64,000 nt of DNA from Limnohabitans sp. Rim28 (GTDB lineage Bacteria; Pseudomonadota; Gammaproteobacteria; Burkholderiales; Burkholderiaceae_C), in assembly GCF_000293865.2 (NCBI RefSeq), contig NZ_ALKN02000004.1, positions 62,001-126,000 of the forward strand, in the 5' to 3' direction. The position numbers and the translations under genes were made by a program. How positions within the stretch are numbered: position 1 is the stretch's first letter; each line of letters begins with the position of its first letter. Shown here piece by piece: positions 26,693 through 35,900 of the stretch. The notes beneath the pieces are model-generated. The model saw nothing but the letters and a program-made list of their open reading frames with translations. It did no database searches and was not told the DNA's origin.

Positions 26693-26980
26693 ATGCAAGT
26701 CATTCGATCACGTGATTTCACAGCTTCGCGCCCATGGGGTGCCTTGGATAATACCAATATGGGCGGCATCACGACCCGCTTGCACTGGACCGACCTACCG
26801 TACAAATGGCACACCAATGACGGCGAAGAGGTGTTTGTAGTTCTTGATGGGGAGGTGCGCATGCATTACCGAGTGGATGGCACAGAGGAATCCGTCACGC
26901 TCAAAGTCGGCGACATTTTTTCGCATCGGTTGGCACCGAGCATGTCGCTCATCCGCTTGGACCTGCACGCATTCTCGTGA
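26693..26980 (+). CDS. Small cupin-fold protein
   Basis: The 95-residue protein is a minimal single cupin domain: WHTNDGEEVFVVLDGEVRMHYR (positions about 39-60) supplies the His and Glu of cupin motif 1, and LKVGDIFSHRLAP gives motif 2, where the last metal His is present. Such proteins can bind a metal and a small ligand; the role is unknown. It sits in the accessory pocket, 105 bp after the nuclease-like gene. A GTCTAAC core-like sequence lies about 18 bp past its stop, hinting at another decayed cassette. Confidence 0.75.
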   Translation: MQVIRSRDFTASRPWGALDNTNMGGITTRLHWTDLPYKWHTNDGEEVFVVLDGEVRMHYRVDGTEESVTLKVGDIFSHRLAPSMSLIRLDLHAFS

Positions 26981-27054
26981 TTGAGTCAGAGGGCAGCGTC
27001 TAACCGTTCACACCAGCATTAGCCCTTCTAACAAGATACCTTCGCAGACACAAA

Positions 27055-27474
27055 ATGAACCAAGCCGCACAGCACCTCGCCTTCCACGGAACCATTGTTT
27101 TGCTTTTCGCTTTGCTGCTGGGTGCGCCATATGCGCGCGCCATCAAGGCCAATGCGTCAGACCAGGTCATCCACTCCTGGCGTGTGGCGCATCAAAGTTT
27201 GTCTCTTGGTGCCGCACTCATTTTTTCAGTGGCCGCCGTGCTCCCGATGGTGGCAAAGACTGAACCTTTGGCTTGGGCAGTCTCGCTGTGTCTCATTGTT
27301 TCGTCATATGCTTTTTGCGTGGCCACGCCACTCGCCGCCATCACCAAAGACAGGGGCCTTGCCACTGGGGCCAAGGGCCTGGCACGGCTTGTTTATCTGG
27401 GGAATATGGTGGGTGCCCTTGGTTCCTTGGTGGGGGCATTCATCCTGGTTTATTCGGCTGGCGTTTCCCTGTGA
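27055..27474 (+). CDS. Small four-helix inner-membrane protein
   Basis: The 139-residue protein has four predicted transmembrane helices (about 10-30, 48-68, 75-97 and 112-137). The arrangement of HGTIVLLFALLLG and WRVAHQSLSLG resembles small membrane proteins related to styrene-oxide isomerase, but similarity by eye is weak and no function is claimed. GC is close to the core genome. Directly after its stop begins a short decayed ykgJ-like fragment. Confidence 0.65.
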   Translation: MNQAAQHLAFHGTIVLLFALLLGAPYARAIKANASDQVIHSWRVAHQSLSLGAALIFSVAAVLPMVAKTEPLAWAVSLCLIVSSYAFCVATPLAAITKDRGLATGAKGLARLVYLGNMVGALGSLVGAFILVYSAGVSL

Positions 27475-27477
27475 TGT

Positions 27478-27520
27478 TGTTCGTAAGGTTGCACGCAAGG
27501 CACACCCGCAGGTTTGCCAT
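27478..27520 (-). pseudogene. Decayed fragment of a ykgJ-type gene
   Basis: About 43 bp match the middle of the intact ykgJ gene at 28.1 kb (+ strand around 28130-28173) at roughly 85 percent identity by eye. Translated on the minus strand it reads [12 protein letters not shown], against [12 protein letters not shown] in the intact protein. It has no start, stop or flanking family sequence. It may mark the ykgJ copy disrupted when the accessory segment arrived or was rearranged. Confidence 0.6.
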
Positions 27521-27524
27521 GGGG

Positions 27525-27550
27525 AACGTCAAAAATTGAAACTTGACGTT
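27525..27550. repeat. 8 bp inverted repeat upstream of the antitoxin-like gene
   Basis: AACGTCAA and TTGACGTT are perfect inverted repeats with a 10 bp spacer. The right arm contains a -35-like TTGACG. It may be an operator for the downstream ribbon-helix-helix protein or a terminator of the preceding unit. Confidence 0.4.
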
Positions 27551-27571
27551 GTTTATGCCCATAAAAAAATA

Positions 27572-27581
27572 ATATCGATAT
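27572..27581. promoter_or_regulatory. ATATCGATAT palindrome, candidate autoregulatory operator
   Basis: The perfect 10 bp palindrome lies 21 bp before the ATG of the ribbon-helix-helix gene, in an AT-rich segment. Antitoxins of this fold usually repress their own promoter through such palindromes. Confidence 0.4.
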
Positions 27582-27602
27582 CAATTTTTAATGCTCGCCA
27601 TC

Positions 27603-27878
27603 ATGACCACTCAAGTTCTTATCCACCTCCCCATAGGGCTTGCACGGCGTTTTCGCAACGCGATCCCTGTCGGTCAGCGAAGCGCGTTTGTTTGCAAGCT
27701 GCTTGAGGATAACCTCCCGAATGTGGATGAGTACATGCACGAACGCGCCCTCCAGGCAGAGGCGTTTGACCGTGCCAACCCAGAGGAAGTGAGCGAACTC
27801 GACACAAGCCTGATGAATGGACTTGACCCCAACGAAACCTTTGATACCGCCAAACTTATCGCGCTATGCCAAAAATAA
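27603..27878 (+). CDS. Ribbon-helix-helix antitoxin-like protein, no intact toxin partner
   Basis: From the ATG at 27603 the protein has 91 residues. Its N-terminus, TTQVLIHLPIGLARRFRNAIPVG, followed by QRSAFVCKLLEDNL, fits a ribbon-helix-helix DNA-binding domain (short strand, then two helices). The acidic, flexible C-terminal half is typical of antitoxins that wrap a toxin. No complete toxin gene follows; only a 40-codon frame overlaps its end. It is therefore an orphan antitoxin or the survivor of a broken module. A palindrome upstream suggests autoregulation. Confidence 0.6.
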   Translation: MTTQVLIHLPIGLARRFRNAIPVGQRSAFVCKLLEDNLPNVDEYMHERALQAEAFDRANPEEVSELDTSLMNGLDPNETFDTAKLIALCQK

Positions 27879-27960
27879 AAAAGTGATTGAAGGGGTGGAT
27901 GGGTCGCTTGTTGTGAAGATTGAAGAGGGAATCGCACGGTTTCTTGGCGTCAATCAGTGA
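27841..27960 (+). pseudogene. Possible AbrB/MazE-like remnant overlapping the antitoxin-like gene
   Basis: In the +1 frame relative to the upstream gene, about 39 codons stay open to a TGA at 27958-27960, ending with KVIEGVDGSLVVKIEEGIARF and LGVNQ. The pattern GxSLVVKI...IARFLGV recalls the swapped-hairpin (AbrB/MazE) antitoxin strand-turn motif. There is no ATG; a GTG at 27883 would give only 25 residues. This could be coincidence, a frameshifted tail or a remnant. Confidence 0.25.
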
Positions 27961-27980
27961 TTGAGATCATCGACGAGCAA

Positions 27981-28253
27981 TCACCCCGGCCGCGTCAACT
28001 CCTCCAGCCGCATCAGCCAAGCCCGGGCATGCACGCCGCCATCTTCCACAGCCCCACACATCTCCACCGAAGCTTGCAGTTGCCCGCACACCGCAGGCCG
28101 TTCGGGTTGCCCAAAAATCTTGCAGCGCAGCTGTTCGTCCAGTTGCACGCAGGGCACGCCCGCGGGTTTGCCTTGGGGCATGCCGGGGATGGGCGAGGAG
28201 ATGGACGGTGCGGTGCAGCAGGCGGCGCAGCCGGGGCGGCAGGTCAAAGTCAT
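27981..28253 (-). CDS. YkgJ family cysteine-cluster protein
   Basis: The 90-residue protein has the family's Cys pattern: CRPGCAACC near the N-terminus, PCVQL in the middle, CKIFG and RPAVCGQ, which together probably bind a metal or iron-sulfur centre. Length and spacing are normal for short YkgJ members. The function is unknown. It lies 33 bp downstream of the mltA-like gene and just beyond the right edge of the accessory pocket, where a fragment of the same gene type is found. Confidence 0.85.
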   Translation of the reverse strand: MTLTCRPGCAACCTAPSISSPIPGMPQGKPAGVPCVQLDEQLRCKIFGQPERPAVCGQLQASVEMCGAVEDGGVHARAWLMRLEELTRPG

Positions 28254-28286
28254 CCGGTCAAAGACATTCGGTCCAAAGCATCCGGC

Positions 28287-29468
28287 TCAGCGTGGCCACA
28301 GGGCCCACATTTGCAGGGGTTGCTTGAGGCGCCCCGCCAATTCACCCGCTGCTGGGCCAGAGCCCGCGTAATAGTCGGCCCGTACCGCACCCACGATGGC
28401 GGTGCCGGTGTCTTGGGCCAGCACCAGCCTGTCCAGATTGGTTTGGGGCCCGGTGGATTTCACCCACACCGGGGTGCCGTAGGGAATGCTGCGGCGGTCC
28501 ACCGCAATCGAGCGCTCGGCCGTGAGCGGCACGCCTTGTGCGCCTTTGGGGCCTGGCGGCGTGGTGCCCACGGGCAGCGCTTCTTCGCGGAAGAACACCA
28601 CACGCGGGTTTTGCCACAGCAGCTCGTTGACCCGTGATGGGTTGCGGTCGATCCAGGCTTTGATGCCGGGCCAGCTGGCGTCGGTGATGAGTTTGCGGTC
28701 GAGCAACCAGCGGCCAATGCTGATGTAGGGCTGGTCGTTGGTGGCGGCGTAGGCCATGCGCACCCAGCGCTGGCGGCCATCGGGTTCCGTCACATTCACC
28801 AAGCCGGAGCCTTGGATGTGCAGGACCATCGCATCCACCGGGTTGGCCAAATACAGCAACTCTTTGCCGCGCAGAGCGGCGCGGGCGGCGGGCAAGGTGT
28901 CGATCTCTTGGCGCGTGTACCAAGGCTTGCGTTGGCCCAATTGGCTGGGCACCGCATACAAGGGCACTTTGAAGTGGCCTTGCGCTTGGCGCGAACCGAC
29001 CAAGGCGGGCTCGTAATAGCCCGTCAGCAAACCCGCAGCACGTTGTTCATGCGACTCCACGCGGTAGGGCTGCAGGTTTTCGCGCATCCATCGGCGTTGC
29101 TGCTCGATCGGGGCGTTGGCCAGTTGGGCGATCTCGGGGCACAGGGCTTTCCAAGTGGGGCCGGGTCGTTGGCAGCTTTGCAGCCAGGCGGGCCAGGCTT
29201 CGTGGATGGCATCGGTGTTCAGGCCAGGCAACTCCGACCATTGAACAGGGACCCAGCGGCTTTGTTCGCGCAGGATGGGCGCGGGCAAAGTGGGCTCGGG
29301 CAAAGTGCGGGGGATCTCAGCGGGGGCGGGTGCTTGAACCGATGGACTTGCAGGTTCAGGGGCATGCAGCACAGGGGCCACAGAGCAAGCGCTCAGGGTG
29401 CCTACAATCGCGGCCACAAACAAGCCGAACCATGGCGGGCGGCGGGACAAATAACGGGGTGCTTGCAT
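28287..29468 (-). CDS. mltA: Membrane-bound lytic murein transglycosylase A (MltA)
   Basis: MltA cleaves peptidoglycan glycan strands to 1,6-anhydromuropeptides at the outer membrane. From the ATG at 29468 the protein has 393 residues with a lipoprotein signal ending LSAC. MltA-domain features are present: AAGLLTGYYEPALVGSRQ, DAMVLHIQGSGLVN (with the catalytic-region Asp), and a C-terminal 3D domain ending LAQDTGTAIVGAVRADYYAG with the three conserved Asp. The start codon overlaps, on the opposite strand, that of a small divergent membrane protein. Confidence 0.93.
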   Translation of the reverse strand: MQAPRYLSRRPPWFGLFVAAIVGTLSACSVAPVLHAPEPASPSVQAPAPAEIPRTLPEPTLPAPILREQSRWVPVQWSELPGLNTDAIHEAWPAWLQSCQRPGPTWKALCPEIAQLANAPIEQQRRWMRENLQPYRVESHEQRAAGLLTGYYEPALVGSRQAQGHFKVPLYAVPSQLGQRKPWYTRQEIDTLPAARAALRGKELLYLANPVDAMVLHIQGSGLVNVTEPDGRQRWVRMAYAATNDQPYISIGRWLLDRKLITDASWPGIKAWIDRNPSRVNELLWQNPRVVFFREEALPVGTTPPGPKGAQGVPLTAERSIAVDRRSIPYGTPVWVKSTGPQTNLDRLVLAQDTGTAIVGAVRADYYAGSGPAAGELAGRLKQPLQMWALWPR

Positions 29469-29616
29469 GGGTCTGATTTTGTTGGAAGCTTTGCTGGCCT
29501 TGGTGATTTTGGTGGGTATTGTCTGGTGGACCATGTTTTCCGGCCGCAACAAAGGTGAATTGCCTGAGGCTGAAAAAGAGGCCAAAACGCCACCACCCAA
29601 AGGGCCGAAGCCTTAA
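29467..29616 (+). CDS. Small single-pass membrane protein divergent from mltA
   Basis: The 49-residue ORF encodes MGLILLEALLALVILVGIVWW as one membrane helix, then a basic turn (FSGRNKG) and a hydrophilic Pro/Lys/Glu-rich tail ending PKGPKP. The helix plus tail and a full-length open frame support a real gene. Its ATG and the mltA ATG share the palindromic CATG at 29466-29469. The function is unknown; a cell-envelope accessory role beside MltA is only a guess. Confidence 0.55.
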   Translation: MGLILLEALLALVILVGIVWWTMFSGRNKGELPEAEKEAKTPPPKGPKP

Positions 29617-29653
29617 AGACGCAAGCCGTCAAGGCTTCAGACAGGGCGCAAGC

Positions 29654-30184
29654 TCACTCCAGCAAGCTGTGCGCGCCTTCAAAGCGCTGCGCATAGTATC
29701 GGCTGCTGAGGTGGTCTACGCGAACGCCTGTGCGCGGGTTGCTGGCGTGCACAAATCGCCCGCCACCCACATACACACCGACATGTGAATGGCGCGCGCC
29801 CAAGGTGTTGAAAAAAACCAAATCGCCCGGCAAAAGGGCTGATCGATCAATCGGCCTTGATTTGCGGCCCAGCTCGGCCGAAGTGCCTTTGACGGCGATG
29901 CCGCCGCCTTTACGGTAAATGTGTGCCACCAAGCCTGAGCAATCAAAGCCAGTGGCCGGGCCGCGACCGCCCCATTTGTAGGGGGTGTCCAGCAAAGACA
30001 AAGCAAACAAGGCCAAGTCGTTGCGCACCTTGTTGTAGGGCGCAGGGGTTTGAGCTGCAGGCTCGGCAGGCCGCGAAACCGGTGCTGTCGAGCAAGCGGT
30101 GATCAGGCTCAGCCAAGTCAGCCCCAAGCCAGTTATCAGGTGCCGGCGAAGCGTCAAGGGGTCTGAGGCGCGCGCCCTTTTCAC
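29654..30184 (-). CDS. NlpC/P60 (C40) peptidoglycan endopeptidase, lipoprotein
   Basis: The 176-residue protein has a lipoprotein signal with Cys31 (LITAC), followed by an NlpC/P60 domain with catalytic Cys82 (GFDCSGL), His134 (RHSHVGVYVG) and His146 (FVHASNP). It cleaves peptide stems of the wall. It overlaps the preceding regulator by four bases (ATGA), so the sensor kinase, regulator and peptidase read as one unit downstream of yhdP. Confidence 0.92.
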   Translation of the reverse strand: MKRARASDPLTLRRHLITGLGLTWLSLITACSTAPVSRPAEPAAQTPAPYNKVRNDLALFALSLLDTPYKWGGRGPATGFDCSGLVAHIYRKGGGIAVKGTSAELGRKSRPIDRSALLPGDLVFFNTLGARHSHVGVYVGGGRFVHASNPRTGVRVDHLSSRYYAQRFEGAHSLLE

Positions 30185-30846
30185 GACAGGCTCCGCATCA
30201 AATTGGCCAGCTCAACCGCTGATTTGACCTCCATCTTGTCAAACACGCGGGCGCGGTGGACTTCTACGGTGCGCACGCTGATGTCGAGTTGGTCGGCAAT
30301 GAGTTTGTTGGGCAGGCCTTCGACCACCAGGTGCATCACATCCCGTTCACGCTCGGTCAATTCCAGCAAGCGCGATTGCAGGCGTTGCTGTTCTTTTCGG
30401 GCCGTTAAACGCTCTTGTGACAAATGCAGCGCTTGTTCGATCCGGTCGACCAAAGCGTTGTCTGAAAACGGCTTTTCGCAAAAGTCAAAAGCGCCGCGTT
30501 TGACGCTGTCGACAGCGGTGGGCACATCGGCATGACCCGTCAAAAAAATCACAGGCCATGCTTGGGCCATGCCACTGCTCAGAAGCTGCTCAAACAAGGC
30601 CAATCCACTCATGCCGGGCATGCGCACATCCAACAAAACACAGGCCGCTTGGCGAGGCCAGTGTTGTCCAGAGGATGGACCATTGCCGGTGTCTTGAAAG
30701 TTGCTTTGCAGCATGTTGAGAAAGGACTCTGCGCTTTCAAAGGACTCGCTCAGCAAGCGGCGGGTGCGCAGCAGCCATGCCATGCCTTCACGCACGCTCG
30801 CGTCGTCATCCACAATGAAAACGGTGGGCGTGTCGGTGAAATTCAT
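30181..30846 (-). CDS. FixJ/TodT-type LuxR-family response regulator
   Basis: The 221-residue protein has a receiver domain with phosphoacceptor Asp73 (CVLLDVRMPGMSG), a FCEKPFSDNAL Lys block and a C-terminal LuxR helix-turn-helix (LTERERDVMHLVVEGLPNKL). The receiver carries an insertion of about 15 residues (QDTGNGPSSGQHWPR) before the phosphorylation strand. It overlaps its kinase gene (ATGA). Regulators of this class control C4-dicarboxylate, toluene or nitrogen functions; the target here is unknown. Confidence 0.9.
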   Translation of the reverse strand: MNFTDTPTVFIVDDDASVREGMAWLLRTRRLLSESFESAESFLNMLQSNFQDTGNGPSSGQHWPRQAACVLLDVRMPGMSGLALFEQLLSSGMAQAWPVIFLTGHADVPTAVDSVKRGAFDFCEKPFSDNALVDRIEQALHLSQERLTARKEQQRLQSRLLELTERERDVMHLVVEGLPNKLIADQLDISVRTVEVHRARVFDKMEVKSAVELANLMRSLS

Positions 30847-32930
30847 GCGGGGATCTTATCCAAAAGCAAGGCGGCCTTGACGGGCAAGGTGAAACGGAAA
30901 ACAGTCCCTTTGGGCGCCAGCGCTTCAAACTCCAAATGGCCACCGTGCTGCTCCACCACGGTCCGGCACAGGCTCAAACCCAAGCCCATGCCTTCGGCTT
31001 TGGTGGTGAAGAAGGGGGTGAACAATTGGCTGGCGACGGTTTCGCTGATGCCTTCGCCCACATCGGTCACTGAAAATTCGACCCAGGCTTGTTCGGCGTT
31101 GGAGGCTGCTCGGCGCGCTTTGAGCAACAGCCTTCGGTCTGAGCAATCGGGCTTGTCCATGGCTTGCATGCCGTTGCGTGCCAGGTTCAACAAAACCTGT
31201 TCAACCATGGTGCGATCGCACATCACTTCAGGCAACTGAGGATCGATGTGGGTATGGACGGTGACACGCAGTTTGCGGGCTTGCAGTTGAACCAAGGGGG
31301 CCACAGCGTCAAACAACATTTTTGGCGCTAAGGCTTCGCGGTCTTGATCGCGACGGCGAACAAAATCGTGCACGCTGTTGATGACCCGACCAGCCCGGTC
31401 GGCTTGTTCGGCGATGCGGCGCAGTGCCATGTGCACATCGTCCAGGGTTTGCGGCACGGCCGATGGGTTTTGCAGCAGATTCAAAGAGCCATTGGCATAG
31501 CTGGCGATGGCGGCCAAGGGTTGGTTCAGTTCGTGGCTGAGCAAAGAGGCCATTTCGCCGACCGTGGCCAAGCGGGCGGTGGCCTGAAGGCGCTCTTGGC
31601 TGGCGCGAGAGACCTCTTCGATGCGACGCTGCTCGCTGATGTCAATCACGGCGCCCATCCAACCGGTTTGTTCGCCTTGTACGCTGATCAAAGGTGCCTC
31701 GATGATCAGCACCGGAAAATGCGTGCCATCCTGGCGCATGAACACCGACTCAAAACCTTCGCGTGGCGGCACGTTGCCGGCCAAACGAATGGCTTGGCGC
31801 TGCTTGTATTCGTCCACCATTTCGGGGGGCCAGTACGGCATGGGTGCATTGCGCCCCGTCAGTGCCTCGGCCTCAAACCCCACCATTTGGCAAAAGGCCG
31901 GGTTCACGTAAGTGATGCGCCCTTCCAGGTCGCGCGCCCGAAGGCCGGTCACCAGCGAGTCCTCCATGGCTTTGCGAAAAGCCAAGGCCTCTGCCAAGTC
32001 CCTCTCCGCCTTCAAGCGCCGCCTGGAGTCTTTGACCAACAGCACCATCACCGTCAGCAAGGCGATGGACATGGCGGTGACCAAGGCGGTCAAGACATTC
32101 GGAAAAATACTGGCCTCGCCACGTCGCCCGTCCATGCGCAGCACCAAGGTGTTGCCAGGCAGGTTCACCAATTGTTGTGAAGTGAAGACCCGCAGACCTC
32201 GACTTTGGCTGCCCGCAATGGCCAGACGGGTGCCATCCGGCTCGGTGAACGAGATTTCGTTGCGGCGGCCAAAGCTGTCACCCAAGAGCTCATTGAGCAG
32301 GCCTTGCAAGCCATAGGTCACGATGGTGAAGCCGACCAACACACCATCTTGTGTCGCGGGCAAACACATTTCCATGACTTCAAAACCGATGCCATCGTTT
32401 TGCGGCAAAAAGTAGGAGCTGGAATAACTGGGACCATTGATACGACGTGCTTTGGCACACGCTTGCACGGTTTCATTGAGCGAATCTGTGCGCGAGACAC
32501 GTTTAAAGATCGGTTTGTGCAGGGGGGAGTCCACCTGGTTTTTCAGGTTCAGCTCGGGGTCGCGTGCTTCAATCCGAAGCCACTCCCGGTGCTCACGCAA
32601 AAGCGCTTGGGCTTCGGTGTTCCAGAACGTTTCAAGGGGCGTATTGGATTGCAAGCCTTGCAGGCTTTGGGTTTGGCGCGTCAGTTGTCGCCGCAAATCA
32701 CTCACAGCTTCCGTCGTGTCGCCTTCCAGTTCGGCTTGCAGTTGACTGGCTTCGTAACGTCCGGCCAACCAGACCAAAGTGATCAAAACCCCCATCACCA
32801 AAGCGATCAAGGCCAACCACAGTGTGCGTCGGCCGCGCCCTCCGGGCAAGGCTTCTTCAAAGGCGTGCCACCAAGAGGTGATTCGCCGCAGAGGAGAATC
32901 CGCCAAGTCAGGCTGTGTGGTGGTTGTCAT
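30843..32930 (-). CDS. PAS-containing sensor histidine kinase (DctB/FixL-like)
   Basis: From the ATG at 32930, which overlaps the yhdP stop, the kinase has 695 residues. Two transmembrane helices flank a large periplasmic sensing region of roughly 260 residues. A PAS domain follows (ITYVNPAFCQMVGFEAEALTG), then HisKA (LLSHELNQPLAAIASYANGS) and the ATPase domain (VLLNLARNGMQAMD, GLGLSLCRTVVEQHGG). It pairs with the downstream FixJ-type regulator. The ligand is not predictable. Confidence 0.9.
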   Translation of the reverse strand: MTTTTQPDLADSPLRRITSWWHAFEEALPGGRGRRTLWLALIALVMGVLITLVWLAGRYEASQLQAELEGDTTEAVSDLRRQLTRQTQSLQGLQSNTPLETFWNTEAQALLREHREWLRIEARDPELNLKNQVDSPLHKPIFKRVSRTDSLNETVQACAKARRINGPSYSSSYFLPQNDGIGFEVMEMCLPATQDGVLVGFTIVTYGLQGLLNELLGDSFGRRNEISFTEPDGTRLAIAGSQSRGLRVFTSQQLVNLPGNTLVLRMDGRRGEASIFPNVLTALVTAMSIALLTVMVLLVKDSRRRLKAERDLAEALAFRKAMEDSLVTGLRARDLEGRITYVNPAFCQMVGFEAEALTGRNAPMPYWPPEMVDEYKQRQAIRLAGNVPPREGFESVFMRQDGTHFPVLIIEAPLISVQGEQTGWMGAVIDISEQRRIEEVSRASQERLQATARLATVGEMASLLSHELNQPLAAIASYANGSLNLLQNPSAVPQTLDDVHMALRRIAEQADRAGRVINSVHDFVRRRDQDREALAPKMLFDAVAPLVQLQARKLRVTVHTHIDPQLPEVMCDRTMVEQVLLNLARNGMQAMDKPDCSDRRLLLKARRAASNAEQAWVEFSVTDVGEGISETVASQLFTPFFTTKAEGMGLGLSLCRTVVEQHGGHLEFEALAPKGTVFRFTLPVKAALLLDKIPA

Positions 32931-35900
32931 GGGCGGTTGTCTATCCGGGTGACGCGGGGATTGCCCCAGCTCCCGTCGATGATGAACTCTTGACTTGAAG
33001 CCCGAGACAAGGGGTTCTTCAAAAGCCATTGGGCCACAAAGGCGGTCAGCCCCACAGCGGGGTTCAATGCAAGGCCCGCCAGCAACGAGGTGGTGTTGGT
33101 GTCAACCATCGGCAAAATTTGGGCGCGCAGCTTTTGAGTTTCTTGCGCGATGTTGGCTTGACCGTCCAGTAAGACCAAGGCGTTGACGCCTTTGATCTGC
33201 AAGTTGCGCGTGTGAGCCGTGCCTTGGGTGATGCCCACATCGCCACGGACAGCGTCAAAAGCAAAACCCTCGGAAAATACGTCCCTGAAATCCAACAACA
33301 AGCGTCGGGGCAATGCCTGAAGGCTCAGAACACCCAGTAATTTGGCGGCGCCTGCATCGGCCTTGAGAAACTGTCCGCGCCCCATGCGGACTTCGAATTG
33401 ACCATTCATGCTGGGGTACTCCAGCGCCAAAGGGGAGCCCTGCCAACTGACCGTGCCCGCCAGTTGGCCCACGCCACCCCTCAAGGCATTGGGCGTGCCC
33501 AAGCGCGTGAGCAAGGCGCCGGCGTCTTGAATGTCCAGAACAAAATTCATTTCGGTTTTGCGCCGTGCATTGGCGTCTGGGGTGGCCAACCAACGACCGG
33601 TACTTTTCAGCTGCGCTTCGGGCAACAGCACGTTGAACTTTTTCAGCTGCCATTCTTGTCCAGCCTGCTGGCGGCTGGGGCTGGACTCTTGGTTGACCGC
33701 CTCAATTTCTACGCGGCCGAGTGGAATGCCCCGCAGCTCCAGCGCGTCAATCACGACGTCTAAAGCAGGCAGCTTGGTGGGTGGTGCTTCCAGCAACGCT
33801 TCGACTTTGGCGACCTCTGCGGGTGGCAGGTTCAAGCGACTCAAGCGGGCAAAGAGCTGACCCGCTTGGCCGGTGTACGACTGCAGGAAACCGATGTGGC
33901 CGGATACCTCTTGGGCTTCGATGTTGGCACGCCATTGCGCGCCATCGCGGGTGCCGCCCGCGGTCACCCTGTGCAAGCTGCGGTCGTTCACCGTCAGCGT
34001 GTTGGCTTTGAGGCCCATGCGGTTGGGCAGGTAGCTTTGCCAAGCCGGCGCTGAGCTGGGCGACTTGCCGCTGGGTGCATTGGCGGGCAAGCTGGTGGTT
34101 TCAGGCATCAGAGCCAGCCATTCGTCCACGTCCAGTTGGTCAAGCACCACTTGGGCCGAGACGCCCGAATCCGGCCATGCTGGCATTTGCTGGGCAGGGA
34201 TGCCAACACCCCAAACACCGCGCACCACCTGAGGCACTTTGCCCGATAAATTGCGCAGATAGGCCACACGCACTGTGTCGGCCAAAGTCACCTGGATGTG
34301 GTCATGTGGACCGGACTTTTCCTGCTGTGAACGCAAAACGATGTTCAGCGGCCGGGTGCCGGCCGCAGATTTGCCCAGCGGCGCAGGCAGATGAACCGCC
34401 ATGCCCTCCAAGTTGCTGTTGACGGACAAATCAGGCTTTCCGTCCCGCCACGCCAGCTGCGCGGTGTAGTTGGCGCTGCCTTGCGCATGTTGCGCCAGCC
34501 AGTCCAGTGGGTAGAACTCTTTGGCTGTTCTCATCCCCTCTGCACTCACACGGCCACGGGCCTGAAACTCGATGCGTGCTGACGAAGCGGGGTTGCTGCT
34601 GGACGGGCGCATGCCGCCCTCCAGTGACACAGGCCCACCCCAAAGCTGGGCTTGCAATTGGCGCAGATCAAAGCCTGTTTCTTGGAACTGCAATTGGCCT
34701 TGCATGTTTTCCAGCCAAGGGGTTTCGGCCTGCATGCGCAAATCGACGCCCTTGAACAACACGTTGCCTTTCACCTGGGTTTCTTTCAGGCTCAGCAAAG
34801 GCAAGCGCAGCTCAAACCGGGTTTGCATGTCCCCGCGCACCTGGGCTTCGGCCAGCGCCTCAGACAGCAAGGCGTTGAGCGCCGACTGTTGAATCAGTCT
34901 CAAGACTTGGGGCGCGCTGCTGGTGCTTTCGGCGCGCACCTGCAGCAAAGCTTGCTGGGTCATGTCGGCGATTTCCACCAGCGGCGCGGTCAGCATGACG
35001 GCTTGCCCCCCCTCGCCGGCTTGGGCGCTGGCTTCGCTCAAACGCATGCCCGCACGGTCAAATTGGAGTCGGCCTTGCAAGTTGACGAGGCGTGGCCACG
35101 GGGCGCCGCCAGGGGGCAGCAAGGCGGGGGGCACCATGTCCAAGGACACGTCTTTGATGCGTCCTGAAAAACGGAATTCGCCGTCTTTGGGGTCTTTGAA
35201 CGGGAGCTTGGCCAAGTCGCCTTTGACTTTGACGTTGACGTCGGCATAAGTGCCATTGAGCAAGGCGTCGCGCAGGTAGTCCCGAACCGAGGCGGGCAGT
35301 CCGACTGGCAAATAGCGGTGGGCGGCGGCGGCATTCAGCTTGTCAATTTTGCCGTCCAGCGTCAATGCGCCAGGCCCATCGGGCGAGCTGGTCCACTGGC
35401 CGCGCCATTCGCCTTGCAGGTCGGCATTGGTCATCTTCAGCGTCCATGACGGCACCTCCCAAGCGTTGCCCTCTGGACGCGACAAGCGTGTCCAGCGTGC
35501 ACTGGCCTGAAGGTTTTGCAGGGGCACCTCAGCCGGTGACAGAACACCCGGCAGCCAGATCGCGCTGTTCTGGCCCATGCGCACATCCACTTGTCCGCCA
35601 TCGTGGCGCACATCCAAGTTCACATCGGCGCCGCGAACCCCAGGCCATTTGGCCCATAGCGAGGTGGACGAGGTGGGCGAGGTGGCCAAGCCCTGTGCAT
35701 CGGGTTGCCAGCGTAGCGCTTGAATGCTGGCTTTGGCTTCGTAGGTCTCGGGTTGCGGCCATTGACCTTGCCATCGCAGGTGAAGCTGTGAGACCAAGCC
35801 CGACAGATCGCGCGCTTGAAAAGCCGGGTGAATGGCGGAGGCCTGTGGCAGACGCAGGGCCAGTTCACGCAGCGCGTGCAAGTCCAGTTGATCGGCCTGC

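Noticed and set aside
26583-27050. Second and third attC sites at GCTTAAC (26583) and GTCTAAC (about 26997)
   Set aside because: Only R''-type cores are present; no matching L and R' boxes were found, so complete sites are not claimed.
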